Shown: one piece after another, positions 27,069-35,444 of the stretch
How positions within the stretch are numbered: the stretch's first letter is position 1
Layout of the letters: every line of letters begins with the position of its first letter
IMG/VR virus record: IMGVR_UViG_3300024262_006558
Coordinates: 186,001 to 250,000 of that record
Direction: 5' to 3' (one strand)
Source: a virus
DNA: 64,000 nt
Translations under genes and position numbers: made by a program
The notes under the pieces: model-generated
What the model saw: only the letters and a program-made list of their open reading frames with translations
The model's database searches: none
Told to the model about the DNA's origin: nothing

Positions 27069-27316
27069 TATCTATTAATTTTTTTCCAAAATTTACGTAC
27101 ATGTCGTTTAATATACCCCCAAATCCCCTCTTCCGCATTTAGAATAGATAATTCTTTTTTTAGCTCAAATGCTAAATCATACTTCTCTTCTTCTACGCAT
27201 ATTGATATCCAGCTATTTAGAATAACTCTCCTCTTATCTTGAGTAAAGTTAGCCTTTTCCCTTACATACCACGTTAGGATATCCTCATTTTTATTTTTAT
27301 CAGATTCTACAATCAT
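27068..27316 (-). CDS. Hypothetical protein, 82 residues
   Basis: A small protein with a charged helical middle and a very basic C-terminus (KRHVRKFWKKINR). It overlaps both neighbours by a few bases in a three-gene minus-strand unit. Confidence 0.6.
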   Translation of the reverse strand: MIVESDKNKNEDILTWYVREKANFTQDKRRVILNSWISICVEEEKYDLAFELKKELSILNAEEGIWGYIKRHVRKFWKKINR

Positions 27317-27951
27317 TTTGTTTTATAAGCCTGAAGTTTTTTGTAATATTTTATTTGAGGTATTTTGTTTAATGTGTTAATTAACCCATTATACTTCCAT
27401 TCATACCTATCTTTTAACATCTTCACCAAATCATCATCATCTGAATCATCTCCTAAGGTTTTAAGAGTTCTGTACACATCTTTCAAATCTTCTAAATCCC
27501 CTTCAGGAACGGCTTTCAAATCATCCCCCATGCTTAATAGCATTTTAGAAAGCGTTATTACTTCAGAATTCAATGCTCCAAAGTAATCATTGCTCAGATT
27601 TTTAGGGTCTAACAATGGGTTTTGAGGCAGTTTTTTATTTAACTCGTACACTAACTCTTTATATTCAATAAAAGGCCCCCACTTCAACTCCCCGCCAGTA
27701 GCGTGTTTCAGGCTGTTAGCATATTTTAAATCACAACTCCACCCTGAATCAGATTTGCTAATAGTCACAACTATGTCATTGTGATTTTTTGATTTACTAA
27801 AACTAAATAGCATATTTTCTGGATCAGCATCTACAGCAACAATTTCTAAATCTTGAAGATATACAATGTCTTTTTGTATCTGAGACACAGCTTGTTTACC
27901 ATTGTAGATAGCAAGCTCTTCTTTTATTATTTTCTTGATCCAACTTTTCAT
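27313..27951 (-). CDS. Hypothetical protein with KKIIKEE N-terminus, 212 residues
   Basis: I chose the ATG at 27951 because MKSWIKKIIKEELA then aligns without gaps to MSLSIKKIIKEEIA at 17177. A longer frame starts near 27981. A beta-rich middle (about 40-90) is followed by acidic helices. First gene of a three-gene unit; a TATTTATTT element is at 28012-28020. The shared tag suggests a common destination such as the virion interior, which is inference. Confidence 0.6.
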   Translation of the reverse strand: MKSWIKKIIKEELAIYNGKQAVSQIQKDIVYLQDLEIVAVDADPENMLFSFSKSKNHNDIVVTISKSDSGWSCDLKYANSLKHATGGELKWGPFIEYKELVYELNKKLPQNPLLDPKNLSNDYFGALNSEVITLSKMLLSMGDDLKAVPEGDLEDLKDVYRTLKTLGDDSDDDDLVKMLKDRYEWKYNGLINTLNKIPQIKYYKKLQAYKTK

Positions 27952-28038
27952 AAATGCTTTTACCTGCGGAAACCCATTCATCAACTAAGTTGTGAAAGGG
28001 TCATTGACTTTAAATAAATATAAACAAATAGATTGTAA

Positions 28039-28069
28039 TTGACTTTGTCTTTGGTTTTTAGTATATTTT
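28039..28069 (+). promoter_or_regulatory. Bacteroidota-type promoter, TTG-N20-TATATTTT
   Basis: TTG at 28039-28041, 20-base spacer, TATATTTT at 28062-28069. It lies 30 bases before the gene at 28100. Confidence 0.5.
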
Positions 28070-28099
28070 TTTAACTATTATTTAAATAAAACATTATTC

Positions 28100-28390
28100 A
28101 TGGTATCAGTATACGTAATTATTAAAGGCACTTATCCAGATCAATACGAACCAGTAGCAGTTGCTGGCAATTTATCAATAGCAAAAAAAACAGCATTAGA
28201 ATGGGTAAATAAATTTAATCTAGAAAATGATGGATTTAATAATGAACTAAGCAAAGATGGGGACAATGGAGCAAGGATATCGGATTATGAATTTAAAAAA
28301 CCGCTTACAGAAAAAGGGGCAAGCGGAGACTATTGGGACAATGACATGGACTTCGTAACATTCAAACAAATGGAAATAGTTACAGAATAA
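28100..28390 (+). CDS. Hypothetical protein, 96 residues
   Basis: It starts with a beta strand (MVSVYVIIKGTYP) and a helix, a common layout of small phage regulators. No family recognised. The next gene follows after 2 bases. Confidence 0.6.
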   Translation: MVSVYVIIKGTYPDQYEPVAVAGNLSIAKKTALEWVNKFNLENDGFNNELSKDGDNGARISDYEFKKPLTEKGASGDYWDNDMDFVTFKQMEIVTE

Positions 28391-28392
28391 AC

Positions 28393-29148
28393 ATGGTTAC
28401 ATTAAACACTTCAGATTTTACAAATCTATTACACGACATATATACTATATACGCTCCAGATAAGATGGACGGGATAGATGTTCTTATTGCAAAGTATGAT
28501 GGAGAATACACATCTCAGAGAAACGCAATTCAAATGGCTTACATAATATATAACAAGCCTAAACACCCTAGTTTTAACCCAGAATCTGGCACTGAGATGT
28601 ACATCACTAAGTTGATGGAAAAATATGCTAGAGGAGAGAGAATAATCTCTCAGGAGACTATAAATGAGGAAAAGTCATTAGCGGCTCAAGCAGCAGAAAG
28701 GCAAAGTGAAGAATCTCAACGTGAAGCTGAGGAAAGAGCTATGAGAGAAATTGAAGCAAGAAATGCTTCAGAGGACGAAAAGAAAAAAGCTTTAAAAGAA
28801 ATATTAGAACAAACTAATGAGCAAAGTAAAAAGCTAAAAGAACTGGATGAACTAAAAAAGCAAATTGAACAACAGAAAGAATTCATTAAAAGTGAGAGTC
28901 AGAATTTGCAAAAAAACATCACATCTACTGGGAGTTTGTTTTCTGAAATAACACTGGAATGCGATATACCTATAAACTTTCCTGGAGGAAATGATTATCT
29001 AACAACTCTATGCATAGGGCAACGTTTAATCTATCAAAACCCAGATTCTGGAGCCATAATAGGTTTAGAGGTTGAAGATATTAATGATGACCTTTTTTCT
29101 TCTGAAGATAAAAAGCCAATTAGGATAATGAAAATAAAGAGAATATGA
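28393..29148 (+). CDS. Coiled-coil protein, 251 residues
   Basis: A globular start (1-85) leads to a long Glu-, Gln- and Lys-rich coiled coil (about 88-185) and a beta-rich C-terminal domain. It overlaps the next gene by 4 bases. Function unknown. Confidence 0.65.
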   Translation: MVTLNTSDFTNLLHDIYTIYAPDKMDGIDVLIAKYDGEYTSQRNAIQMAYIIYNKPKHPSFNPESGTEMYITKLMEKYARGERIISQETINEEKSLAAQAAERQSEESQREAEERAMREIEARNASEDEKKKALKEILEQTNEQSKKLKELDELKKQIEQQKEFIKSESQNLQKNITSTGSLFSEITLECDIPINFPGGNDYLTTLCIGQRLIYQNPDSGAIIGLEVEDINDDLFSSEDKKPIRIMKIKRI

Positions 29149-29450
29149 TTTGTTATGGGCATATTTCTTCCGTTGATGATGATCAGTCGTATATTGTGGC
29201 TAGTCCAAAGAATAAAATTATAAAATATACACTTAGAATAGATCATGATTGTGAGGAGCTAGGCCCAAAGCAGAGAGTTTGGATTAAAACTTTGGGAAGA
29301 ATAGTAAAGCTTAACATCACTAAGAATGAGGATGATAGCCTAGAGTTAGATTCAATAACTTTCCCGCGAGGTAAAAACATGACTCAAGAAGAGCATCAAA
29401 ACGTAATGAATCAAACTGAAAAATTGTTTAAAGGAATATCTTGGGAATAA
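29145..29450 (+). CDS. Hypothetical protein, 101 residues
   Basis: Residues 1-65 form short beta strands with the layout of a small OB- or cold-shock-like barrel (CYGHISSVDDDQSYIVAS ... PKQRVWIKTLG). That fold is a guess from the pattern. It overlaps the coiled-coil gene by 4 bases. Confidence 0.55.
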   Translation: MICYGHISSVDDDQSYIVASPKNKIIKYTLRIDHDCEELGPKQRVWIKTLGRIVKLNITKNEDDSLELDSITFPRGKNMTQEEHQNVMNQTEKLFKGISWE

Positions 29451-29580
29451 TAATTTATTTATGGAATTAGAGTTGTCTATTTTGGAAACTTATAAAACTT
29501 ATTCATTAAACAAGGAAACAAAATAGAATTTTTGGCGTTATATGTCCTAGAAGGAAGTTAAACTAAACAGGAAACATATA

Positions 29581-30444
29581 ATGAAACAACTTAAGATACA
29601 GCACAAAATCTCTAATAGAGACTCAGAGTCAATTAACAAATATTTTACAGAGGTGTCTCAGATTCCAATGATTACAATAGAGGAAGAAAGAATCTTATCC
29701 GAAAAAATACAACAAGGAGATCAATTAGCAAAAAATAAATTGGTTAGCGCTAATCTTCGTTTTGTTATATCTGTCGCTAAACAATATCAAACTGGTAACG
29801 TATCTTTATCTGATGTAATTAATGAGGGCAATCTAGGGTTAATGGTGGCCGCAGAACGATTTGATCACACTAGAGGCTTCAAGTTTATTTCATACGCAGT
29901 ATGGTGGATTAGGCAAAGTATAATTGCATCAATCGACAAAAACAGCAGAGTTGTTAGGCTGCCAGGAAATCGCTCATCACTTCTTAATAAGATAAATCAA
30001 TTTGTAGACCTTAGAGTAAAGGAAACTGGAGAAATTCCAGGTCCAGACGAAATATGTCAACATGTTGAAATAGAGCATAGCACATATATTTTAATCATAG
30101 AAACTTCACTTCCTCACGCGTCTTTAGATAAACAATTGACGGAAGGAGAGTCTTCCACATTAGCTGATGTGATTGAATCTGATCTTTTTGAAGCTCCCGA
30201 CAACGATATAATCTGCGAAGGTAGAGACAAAAGAATAAATAATATGCTTTCTCAACTAAGCGTTCGTGATGCTGAAATAATCACATTAGCATTTGGAATT
30301 GGAGAAACTCAACCATGGACTCTTGAGGCTATTTCTGAAAAGCTAGGCTTATCTAGAGAGCGAGTTAGACAAATAAAAGAGAAGGCAATATCTCGATTAG
30401 GACGAACTCAAGGGTTGAGAAAGAATTATGCTGAATATTTATAA
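29581..30444 (+). CDS. rpoD: RNA polymerase sigma factor of the Bacteroidota RpoD type
   Basis: The protein has 287 residues, the length of Bacteroidota primary sigma factors. Region 1.2 is near residues 15-50. Region 2 is NLRFVISVAKQYQ, NEGNLGLMVAAERFD, RGFKFISYAVWWIRQSI. Region 3 is degenerate. Region 4 is DAEIITLAFGIGE then LEAISEKLGLSRERVRQIKEKAI, the minus-35-binding helix-turn-helix. It would redirect host RNA polymerase, possibly to the 32-copy promoter of the right half. It resembles an acquired host gene more than the usual short phage sigmas. Confidence 0.9.
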   Translation: MKQLKIQHKISNRDSESINKYFTEVSQIPMITIEEERILSEKIQQGDQLAKNKLVSANLRFVISVAKQYQTGNVSLSDVINEGNLGLMVAAERFDHTRGFKFISYAVWWIRQSIIASIDKNSRVVRLPGNRSSLLNKINQFVDLRVKETGEIPGPDEICQHVEIEHSTYILIIETSLPHASLDKQLTEGESSTLADVIESDLFEAPDNDIICEGRDKRINNMLSQLSVRDAEIITLAFGIGETQPWTLEAISEKLGLSRERVRQIKEKAISRLGRTQGLRKNYAEYL

Positions 30445-30463
30445 ATAACCCCGATCATTATTC

Positions 30464-30504
30464 AATTGTTTTTAGAGAACCTCAGAGGTTCTCTAAAAAC
30501 AATT
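30464..30504 (+). terminator. Terminator / long perfect palindrome
   Basis: A 41-base perfect inverted repeat centred on ACCTCAGAGGT, with A/T-rich outer arms. It ends the sigma factor gene. Confidence 0.75.
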
Positions 30505-30549
30505 AGGTCAAAATTTGTTTTTTAATATTAAAATTTTAAATTTTGCATT

Positions 30550-30867
30550 ATGAATAAGTATCAAACACTAATTCAACAATTAGAAGAAAAAGGAGAAGGA
30601 GAAATGACCTGTTTTGGTCAGAGTATGAAACCTATCCTAAAAAGCGGAAGCACGCTTAAATTCAAGAAGCAGGAAACCTACGAAAAAGGTGATATTGTAT
30701 TCTGTAAAGTCAAAGGGCGATTTATAGACGCTCACAAGATCATTAAGACTAATAAGGTGAAAGGTTTTCTTATAGCCAATAATCAAGGTTGGGAAAATGG
30801 GTGGACTACAACTATTTACGGACGAGCAGTAGAAGCAACTCACAAAGGAGAAAGTAAGAAATTATGA
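30550..30867 (+). CDS. S24/S26-like serine protease-fold protein
   Basis: The protein has 105 residues. FGQSMKPILKSGSTL has the Ser-Met catalytic motif, YEKGDIVFCKV follows, and IDAHKIIK puts a His where archaeal/SipW-type signal peptidases have one (Ser-His pair instead of Ser-Lys); NQGWENGWT is the last box. There is no membrane helix, so it is closer to S24-like self-cleaving or regulatory proteins. Its end overlaps the Pth2 gene by 4 bases. Confidence 0.6.
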   Translation: MNKYQTLIQQLEEKGEGEMTCFGQSMKPILKSGSTLKFKKQETYEKGDIVFCKVKGRFIDAHKIIKTNKVKGFLIANNQGWENGWTTTIYGRAVEATHKGESKKL

Positions 30868-31292
30868 GTGAAGAAAGAAAGAGTGTTGATATTAAACAAG
30901 TCATCGTCCTCAGGAAAGATTTAAAAAACCAGGAAGGTCATAAAATTAGAACGGGAAAGCTGGTAACTCAGGGTTCTCACGCCTCTAGTCAAGTGTTCTT
31001 CCAAAGAGGGATTGTAATAGAAGAGGGTGGGAATAAATTCTTAAAAATCCCATTAACCGATGAGATGGGAAAGTGGCTAGAAGACAGGTATGCAAAGATA
31101 ACTCTTAAAGTAGAAAGTGAAGAGCAGCTGCTTGACACCTATCAGCAAGCTCTTGACCAAGGACTTCCTTGCGCTTTAATACAAGATGCTGGTTTAACCG
31201 AGTTTAATGAGCCTACATATACAGCTATTGCTATTGGTCCAGCTCACAAAAATGATCTGGATAAAATTACAGGAGGGTTAAGTCTATTATAA
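30864..31292 (+). CDS. pth2: Peptidyl-tRNA hydrolase, Pth2 type
   Basis: The protein has 142 residues. KQVIVLRKDLK, GKLVTQGSHAS, ESEEQLLDTYQQALDQGLP and AIGPA are Pth2 family blocks, including the basic residues and His that bind tRNA. It would free tRNA from peptidyl-tRNA. Pth2 is the archaeal/eukaryotic form and is uncommon in bacteria but found in large phages. Confidence 0.85.
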   Translation: MSEERKSVDIKQVIVLRKDLKNQEGHKIRTGKLVTQGSHASSQVFFQRGIVIEEGGNKFLKIPLTDEMGKWLEDRYAKITLKVESEEQLLDTYQQALDQGLPCALIQDAGLTEFNEPTYTAIAIGPAHKNDLDKITGGLSLL

Positions 31293-31871
31293 ATGAGAAT
31301 TCACGCCTTTATTAAAAAATGCATTAAAGACGTTTCTCAGAAAATAACGTCTCTACCAGACCTAGGAGAACATGAGATCTATTGCTGGGAACAGTCATGG
31401 CCAAATAACTCTAAAGGTTTTTCAAATATTGGAGCAGACATGCTAACAACATCTATGAGCTGCGTAATTTCATTTGAGGAAATTTCCTTTGTGTATCACG
31501 ATGATTTTGCTTATGCATGTAAAACAGATAACAGTCTAAAGAAAACCCTTAAAGAAAAGTATATACCTGGACTTGTAGAGACTCATGACGCTAAAATAAC
31601 ATTGATGCAATACAGAGTGCATCCATTTAAATCTTTAGATCACACTAAAAAAAAGCCTCCCCTGTCAATCACATCCAAAAGTGAGTCAACATTAGAGAAG
31701 GTTAAAGGTATAGTTACCATATCCGTTCGAGTTAATACAGAAAAAGCTAAAGAAATATATGAGTCGGAGAAAGAACATAATGATGTGTTTACTAGATCAG
31801 GAATGACTTTCGACCAATGGATAGACCATCAAAAATGGCTAGCTCTTAGAGAAAGAATTAACAAATTATAA
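31293..31871 (+). CDS. Hypothetical protein, 192 residues
   Basis: It starts directly after the Pth2 stop. Soluble and mixed in structure, with a C-terminal helix rich in Trp and Arg (WLALRERINKL). No family recognised. Confidence 0.65.
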   Translation: MRIHAFIKKCIKDVSQKITSLPDLGEHEIYCWEQSWPNNSKGFSNIGADMLTTSMSCVISFEEISFVYHDDFAYACKTDNSLKKTLKEKYIPGLVETHDAKITLMQYRVHPFKSLDHTKKKPPLSITSKSESTLEKVKGIVTISVRVNTEKAKEIYESEKEHNDVFTRSGMTFDQWIDHQKWLALRERINKL

Positions 31872-31887
31872 AACAAATATAAGTTTT

Positions 31888-32553
31888 ATGCGTTATACAA
31901 GTATAAATTATTACACTATAAACCATGAAGTTATGGCAAGACCTGATTTTAACATACCAAACGATTTAGAGACTAAAGATTATAAAAAATTTTTAGACAA
32001 TTTTATCAAAATCCTTAGAGGATACGAGAAAGTAGAGGATAGAGGAGAATTCTACGCTACCATGATGCACAAGTTTAGGAGATATGATTATAATGGCAAT
32101 GAATATTCATTTCACTTAAACATGGTTAAAGATGCGGCTATGAAACACATTAACTTCTTTCCAAAAGAAGTTAGAGGGCATGTTATAGCATCTATTTGGG
32201 TTCACGATATCATAGAGGACTGCGGAGAGACTTATAACAACGTTAAAGATATATGCAGTAGAATGACCGCAGATATTGCCTTAGCCGTCACTAATATTCC
32301 AGATAAAAACAGAGACCTTAGATCGCTAAGAACTTATCCTCACATTATTAAAGAAGGAATTCTTGCAATGTTTGTTAAGTGCTGCGACAGATATGCGAAC
32401 ACTAAATTCTCTAAAGATTCTGGTTCAGGTATGTACAAAAAATATAAATCAGAATATCCAGGTTTTAGAAAAGCATTCCACCAATATTCTCCAAACAATC
32501 CAATATGGAATGATCTGGATGAAATAAACGAATATTCAGATGATAGAGGTTGA
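31888..32553 (+). CDS. HD-domain protein, SpoT/MESH1-like
   Basis: The protein has 221 residues. The HD signature is spread as in (p)ppGpp hydrolases: YSFHLNMV with the first His near residue 72, WVHDIIEDC (HDxxED) near 108, and KCCDRYANT near 167, matching the KxxDRxxN block of SpoT and MESH1. No synthetase or TGS domain is present. It could remove the alarmone (p)ppGpp during infection; the activity is inferred from motifs only. Confidence 0.65.
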   Translation: MRYTSINYYTINHEVMARPDFNIPNDLETKDYKKFLDNFIKILRGYEKVEDRGEFYATMMHKFRRYDYNGNEYSFHLNMVKDAAMKHINFFPKEVRGHVIASIWVHDIIEDCGETYNNVKDICSRMTADIALAVTNIPDKNRDLRSLRTYPHIIKEGILAMFVKCCDRYANTKFSKDSGSGMYKKYKSEYPGFRKAFHQYSPNNPIWNDLDEINEYSDDRG

Positions 32554-32675
32554 AGTTAAAATACTCCCTCATGGACAATGAAAAATGTATAGGCTATAAA
32601 AAGAGTTAAAAATATTGTATAACAAATTTATTCGACATACATTTGTTGTCTCATAATTAATATAAATTAGAAAAC

Positions 32676-33506
32676 ATGTCAGAAATTTCACTACATGAAG
32701 AGCTGAAGCAAACCAAAAAAAAATTTACTAAAAAAAGTTTAATTCAGAAAAATTCCAGCCCAACACTTTTATTAGCTGAAACTAATGAAATTAGGGAAAC
32801 GGAAGCACTTCGAGCAATGGGTCTTGTTCCAGAAGTTGAGGAAGACCTCGCGGAGAGAGGTCGTCAAATTGTTAGGAAAAATTTAGAAGACAAATATGAC
32901 ACTTTATATTCGGGAGAAGAAATAAAAGATCTCTGCATTAAGTATGGATTAAGATTTCTTCCTACAAAACATTATTCTGGACCTCTTACTGAAGATTTCG
33001 GAAACAAGATAGTGGAATTCAATGAAATTCATGGAGTTAATTCAAACTTAAGTGAACATGAGGCTATGAACTATAAAATTTTAGCCCCATCTGAAGCGTT
33101 TGGTAAATCTTCTAGAAAATCACACCTTTCCACGGACCCTATTCTATTCTATAAAGTAGATGATAATGACAATGGAACTTCCAGTCACGATAGTCACACT
33201 AAAGAACAGTATTACACAATCGTTTACGAATGGGGCAATAAATTTAACACATGGAGAATGATTACTTCTTATAAAAACAGAAGTACTGAATCTAATTTAA
33301 TTCACACATTCTTTACAGTATTTTCACTATCCCTAATTGTAGCAGGGCTTATCGGATTTAGATCAACACCAGTAGCAATGGCATCATCTATGGCGGTAAG
33401 TTTTATTGCAACCATAATTAAAATGTCAGCACTCACTGGTTCAAACTCAAGTTTTGGAAATAATATAATAGCAAGAAATTGGAACAAAGAAAAAACAATA
33501 ATATGA
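32676..33506 (+). CDS. Membrane protein with soluble N-terminal domain, 276 residues
   Basis: A charged soluble part (1-205) precedes two membrane helices (about 212-230 and 235-255) and a basic tail. No family recognised. Its TGA overlaps the ATG of the next membrane protein. Confidence 0.6.
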   Translation: MSEISLHEELKQTKKKFTKKSLIQKNSSPTLLLAETNEIRETEALRAMGLVPEVEEDLAERGRQIVRKNLEDKYDTLYSGEEIKDLCIKYGLRFLPTKHYSGPLTEDFGNKIVEFNEIHGVNSNLSEHEAMNYKILAPSEAFGKSSRKSHLSTDPILFYKVDDNDNGTSSHDSHTKEQYYTIVYEWGNKFNTWRMITSYKNRSTESNLIHTFFTVFSLSLIVAGLIGFRSTPVAMASSMAVSFIATIIKMSALTGSNSSFGNNIIARNWNKEKTII

Positions 33507-33823
33507 AAAAAGATATCTTAAAGCAATTTATTGAAAGACGTGGGATATTTATGTATTATGCATTCTTCATCCTATTGTCAACAGCATCCTTTCTAGGAAT
33601 AAGATGGACTAAGTATAAAACTAATCCTGATGTTTATTCAGAAACAGTAGAAAGGCAAATACCTGAAAATCAACTTGAATCTAGAGTCAAGAACCCTCAA
33701 AGTAATAGAAATTATTTTGAGACCGTTGAAATTGTATACGTTACTGAAGCGTTAAATTTTCCCAACGTTATAACAAGGGAAAAGGAACAAATAGTTAAAG
33801 GCGGGAAGTCGAAACCTAAATAA
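33503..33823 (+). CDS. Single-span membrane protein, 106 residues
   Basis: I chose the ATG at 33503 because it overlaps the previous stop (ATGA). One membrane helix lies at about 14-30, followed by a polar tail. Function unknown. Confidence 0.6.
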   Translation: MKKDILKQFIERRGIFMYYAFFILLSTASFLGIRWTKYKTNPDVYSETVERQIPENQLESRVKNPQSNRNYFETVEIVYVTEALNFPNVITREKEQIVKGGKSKPK

Positions 33824-33889
33824 GTTTCTATTTTAGCAACATTTTATACTATAATTACGTTATATAATTAGAAACTAACTTATAAAATT

Positions 33890-34108
33890 ATGTTGATAAC
33901 CGAAAATAACGAATTATATTACCCTAATCCAGATGGAACAATACAACTAGGTCAAGTAATAGCTCCTCCAGCTAATGTAACATGGACTCTGTGTACTATT
34001 AAAATAGACGATGGGCATTATGGTATTTATCCAGGAGAAGCTATTCTTAAGGCTCAGCTACAAATTATGGCCGAAGAAGAAGGTTTAGAAAATAAAGAAG
34101 TTAATTAA
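33890..34108 (+). CDS. Hypothetical protein, 72 residues
   Basis: A small acidic protein starting MLITENNELYYPNPDGT. No family recognised; a terminator lies about 55 bases downstream. Confidence 0.55.
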   Translation: MLITENNELYYPNPDGTIQLGQVIAPPANVTWTLCTIKIDDGHYGIYPGEAILKAQLQIMAEEEGLENKEVN

Positions 34109-34161
34109 GTTTTTGAATATATTGACATATTTATATAAGCATTCAGGCTTTCACAACTTTG

Positions 34162-34199
34162 AAAAAGCTCTAACCTTAAAAAGTTAGAGCTTTTTTTTT
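34162..34199 (+). terminator. Rho-independent terminator
   Basis: AAAAAGCTCTAAC pairs with GTTAGAGCTTTTT, with a run of nine T. Confidence 0.85.
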
Positions 34200-34231
34200 A
34201 CTTTAAATCAGGGTTGTGCTATATTTACAAT

Positions 34232-34426
34232 ATGGAATTAAATAAAGAAATCTCAACACATGTAACAGGTAAGTATGAAGAATGGTTAAGTAGCGCAGCT
34301 TTAAACGACTTTCAGAAAGAAGAAATAGCCTTAATAGTTAGCATGGCTTATTCGGATGGTAAATCAAAAGGTAAAAGAGAGGGCAGCATAATGTCCAATA
34401 AAATAGGACCTTACCTTAATAGGTAA
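34232..34426 (+). CDS. Hypothetical protein, 64 residues
   Basis: I chose the ATG at 34232; the longer frame uses a TTG inside the probable promoter. Helical, with a basic C-terminus (GKSKGKREG). Function unknown. Confidence 0.5.
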   Translation: MELNKEISTHVTGKYEEWLSSAALNDFQKEEIALIVSMAYSDGKSKGKREGSIMSNKIGPYLNR

Positions 34427-34428
34427 TA

Positions 34429-34656
34429 TTATTTATTAATATCATCTTTATTTTTTACAGAACGTAATTCATCAAGGAAATCTAAAATACAGCATGTAGA
34501 AAGCAATAAGAAAGAAAAAGGTCCAAATAAAAAAAAGATAGCACACCCAAACATGACTTCATCATCCTCCCAATTTACAAAACCATTAACCCACACTAAT
34601 GCAACAGACATAATGCTAAAAAATAAATATATAATAGAAAATTCTATAAAACTCAT
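34429..34656 (-). CDS. Small membrane protein, 75 residues
   Basis: Two membrane helices separated by a short WEDDE loop, with a charged tail. Last of four overlapping minus-strand genes that all code for small membrane proteins of similar plan. Confidence 0.6.
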   Translation of the reverse strand: MSFIEFSIIYLFFSIMSVALVWVNGFVNWEDDEVMFGCAIFFLFGPFSFLLLSTCCILDFLDELRSVKNKDDINK

Positions 34657-34874
34657 ATCTGTTTTTTTCTAAAATCTACATATCTTGTAACTTCCTCTCC
34701 TAACAAAACAGGGAAGACAGCTATTCCAAATATAATTAGAATTATACATAATAAAGCGTGGAAAAAATACCCTCTAAACGCCCACTCCGCAGGTCCAGTA
34801 CTAACGTATATCATGACTATAGACATTAATCCAAATACTAAGTCCAAACACGCTAATTCTTGCCAAATATTCAT
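34653..34874 (-). CDS. Small membrane protein, 73 residues
   Basis: Two membrane helices around a short polar loop and a basic tail. It overlaps the neighbours on both sides by 4 bases. Confidence 0.6.
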   Translation of the reverse strand: MNIWQELACLDLVFGLMSIVMIYVSTGPAEWAFRGYFFHALLCIILIIFGIAVFPVLLGEEVTRYVDFRKKQI

Positions 34875-35113
34875 TTCTTTTTGCTTTTTATCTCATTTAT
34901 GCATTCTTGCGCGTCGTCATCTTCAATCCATGATAATAAAATCATAGGCACCACAAAAAAACCCATGATAATATAAATAGGAATAATCAAAAACAGATAA
35001 GGCCATTTTTTAACCTCTTCCCAATCTCCCCATATAAAAATAAATGTAGAAATACACCCAGCTAACAAGTAAAGAGAAAGTATAATGTAAATAAAGATTA
35101 ACATTCCCACCAT
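34871..35113 (-). CDS. Small membrane protein, 80 residues
   Basis: Two membrane helices joined by a WGDWEEVKKW loop, then an acidic segment and a Lys-rich end. The shared plan with both neighbours suggests paralogues. Confidence 0.6.
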   Translation of the reverse strand: MVGMLIFIYIILSLYLLAGCISTFIFIWGDWEEVKKWPYLFLIIPIYIIMGFFVVPMILLSWIEDDDAQECINEIKSKKK

Positions 35114-35364
35114 TTTTTCTTAGTAAACAACAGATTAATAAAAGGCTTTACTACAGCATCATACAAAATAGCGATTAAAACAATATACCCTAACCCTAAA
35201 GACCCTATCAACATCACCCATTGAGGGTAAGGGTCAGTTTTTATCTTTTTATGCAACCCGTCTTCATCAGGGAATAAAAGTGTAGCCAGGTAAATCGCTA
35301 TCTTTTTAAAGCAAAACCCCATGAACCCAGATATGAAATGCCATATAAATATTGTTAACCACAT
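35098..35364 (-). CDS. Small membrane protein, 88 residues
   Basis: I chose the ATG at 35364. Membrane helices lie at both ends with a Pro-rich loop (FPDEDGLHKKIK) between them. First gene of the four-gene membrane block. Confidence 0.6.
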   Translation of the reverse strand: MWLTIFIWHFISGFMGFCFKKIAIYLATLLFPDEDGLHKKIKTDPYPQWVMLIGSLGLGYIVLIAILYDAVVKPFINLLFTKKKWWEC

Positions 35365-35444
35365 ATATTCTAATTTAACCAAAACTTTAAAGGTAAATAT
35401 ACTAATTTATTTGACATTTACCATAAGTATATCGATATTGAATT

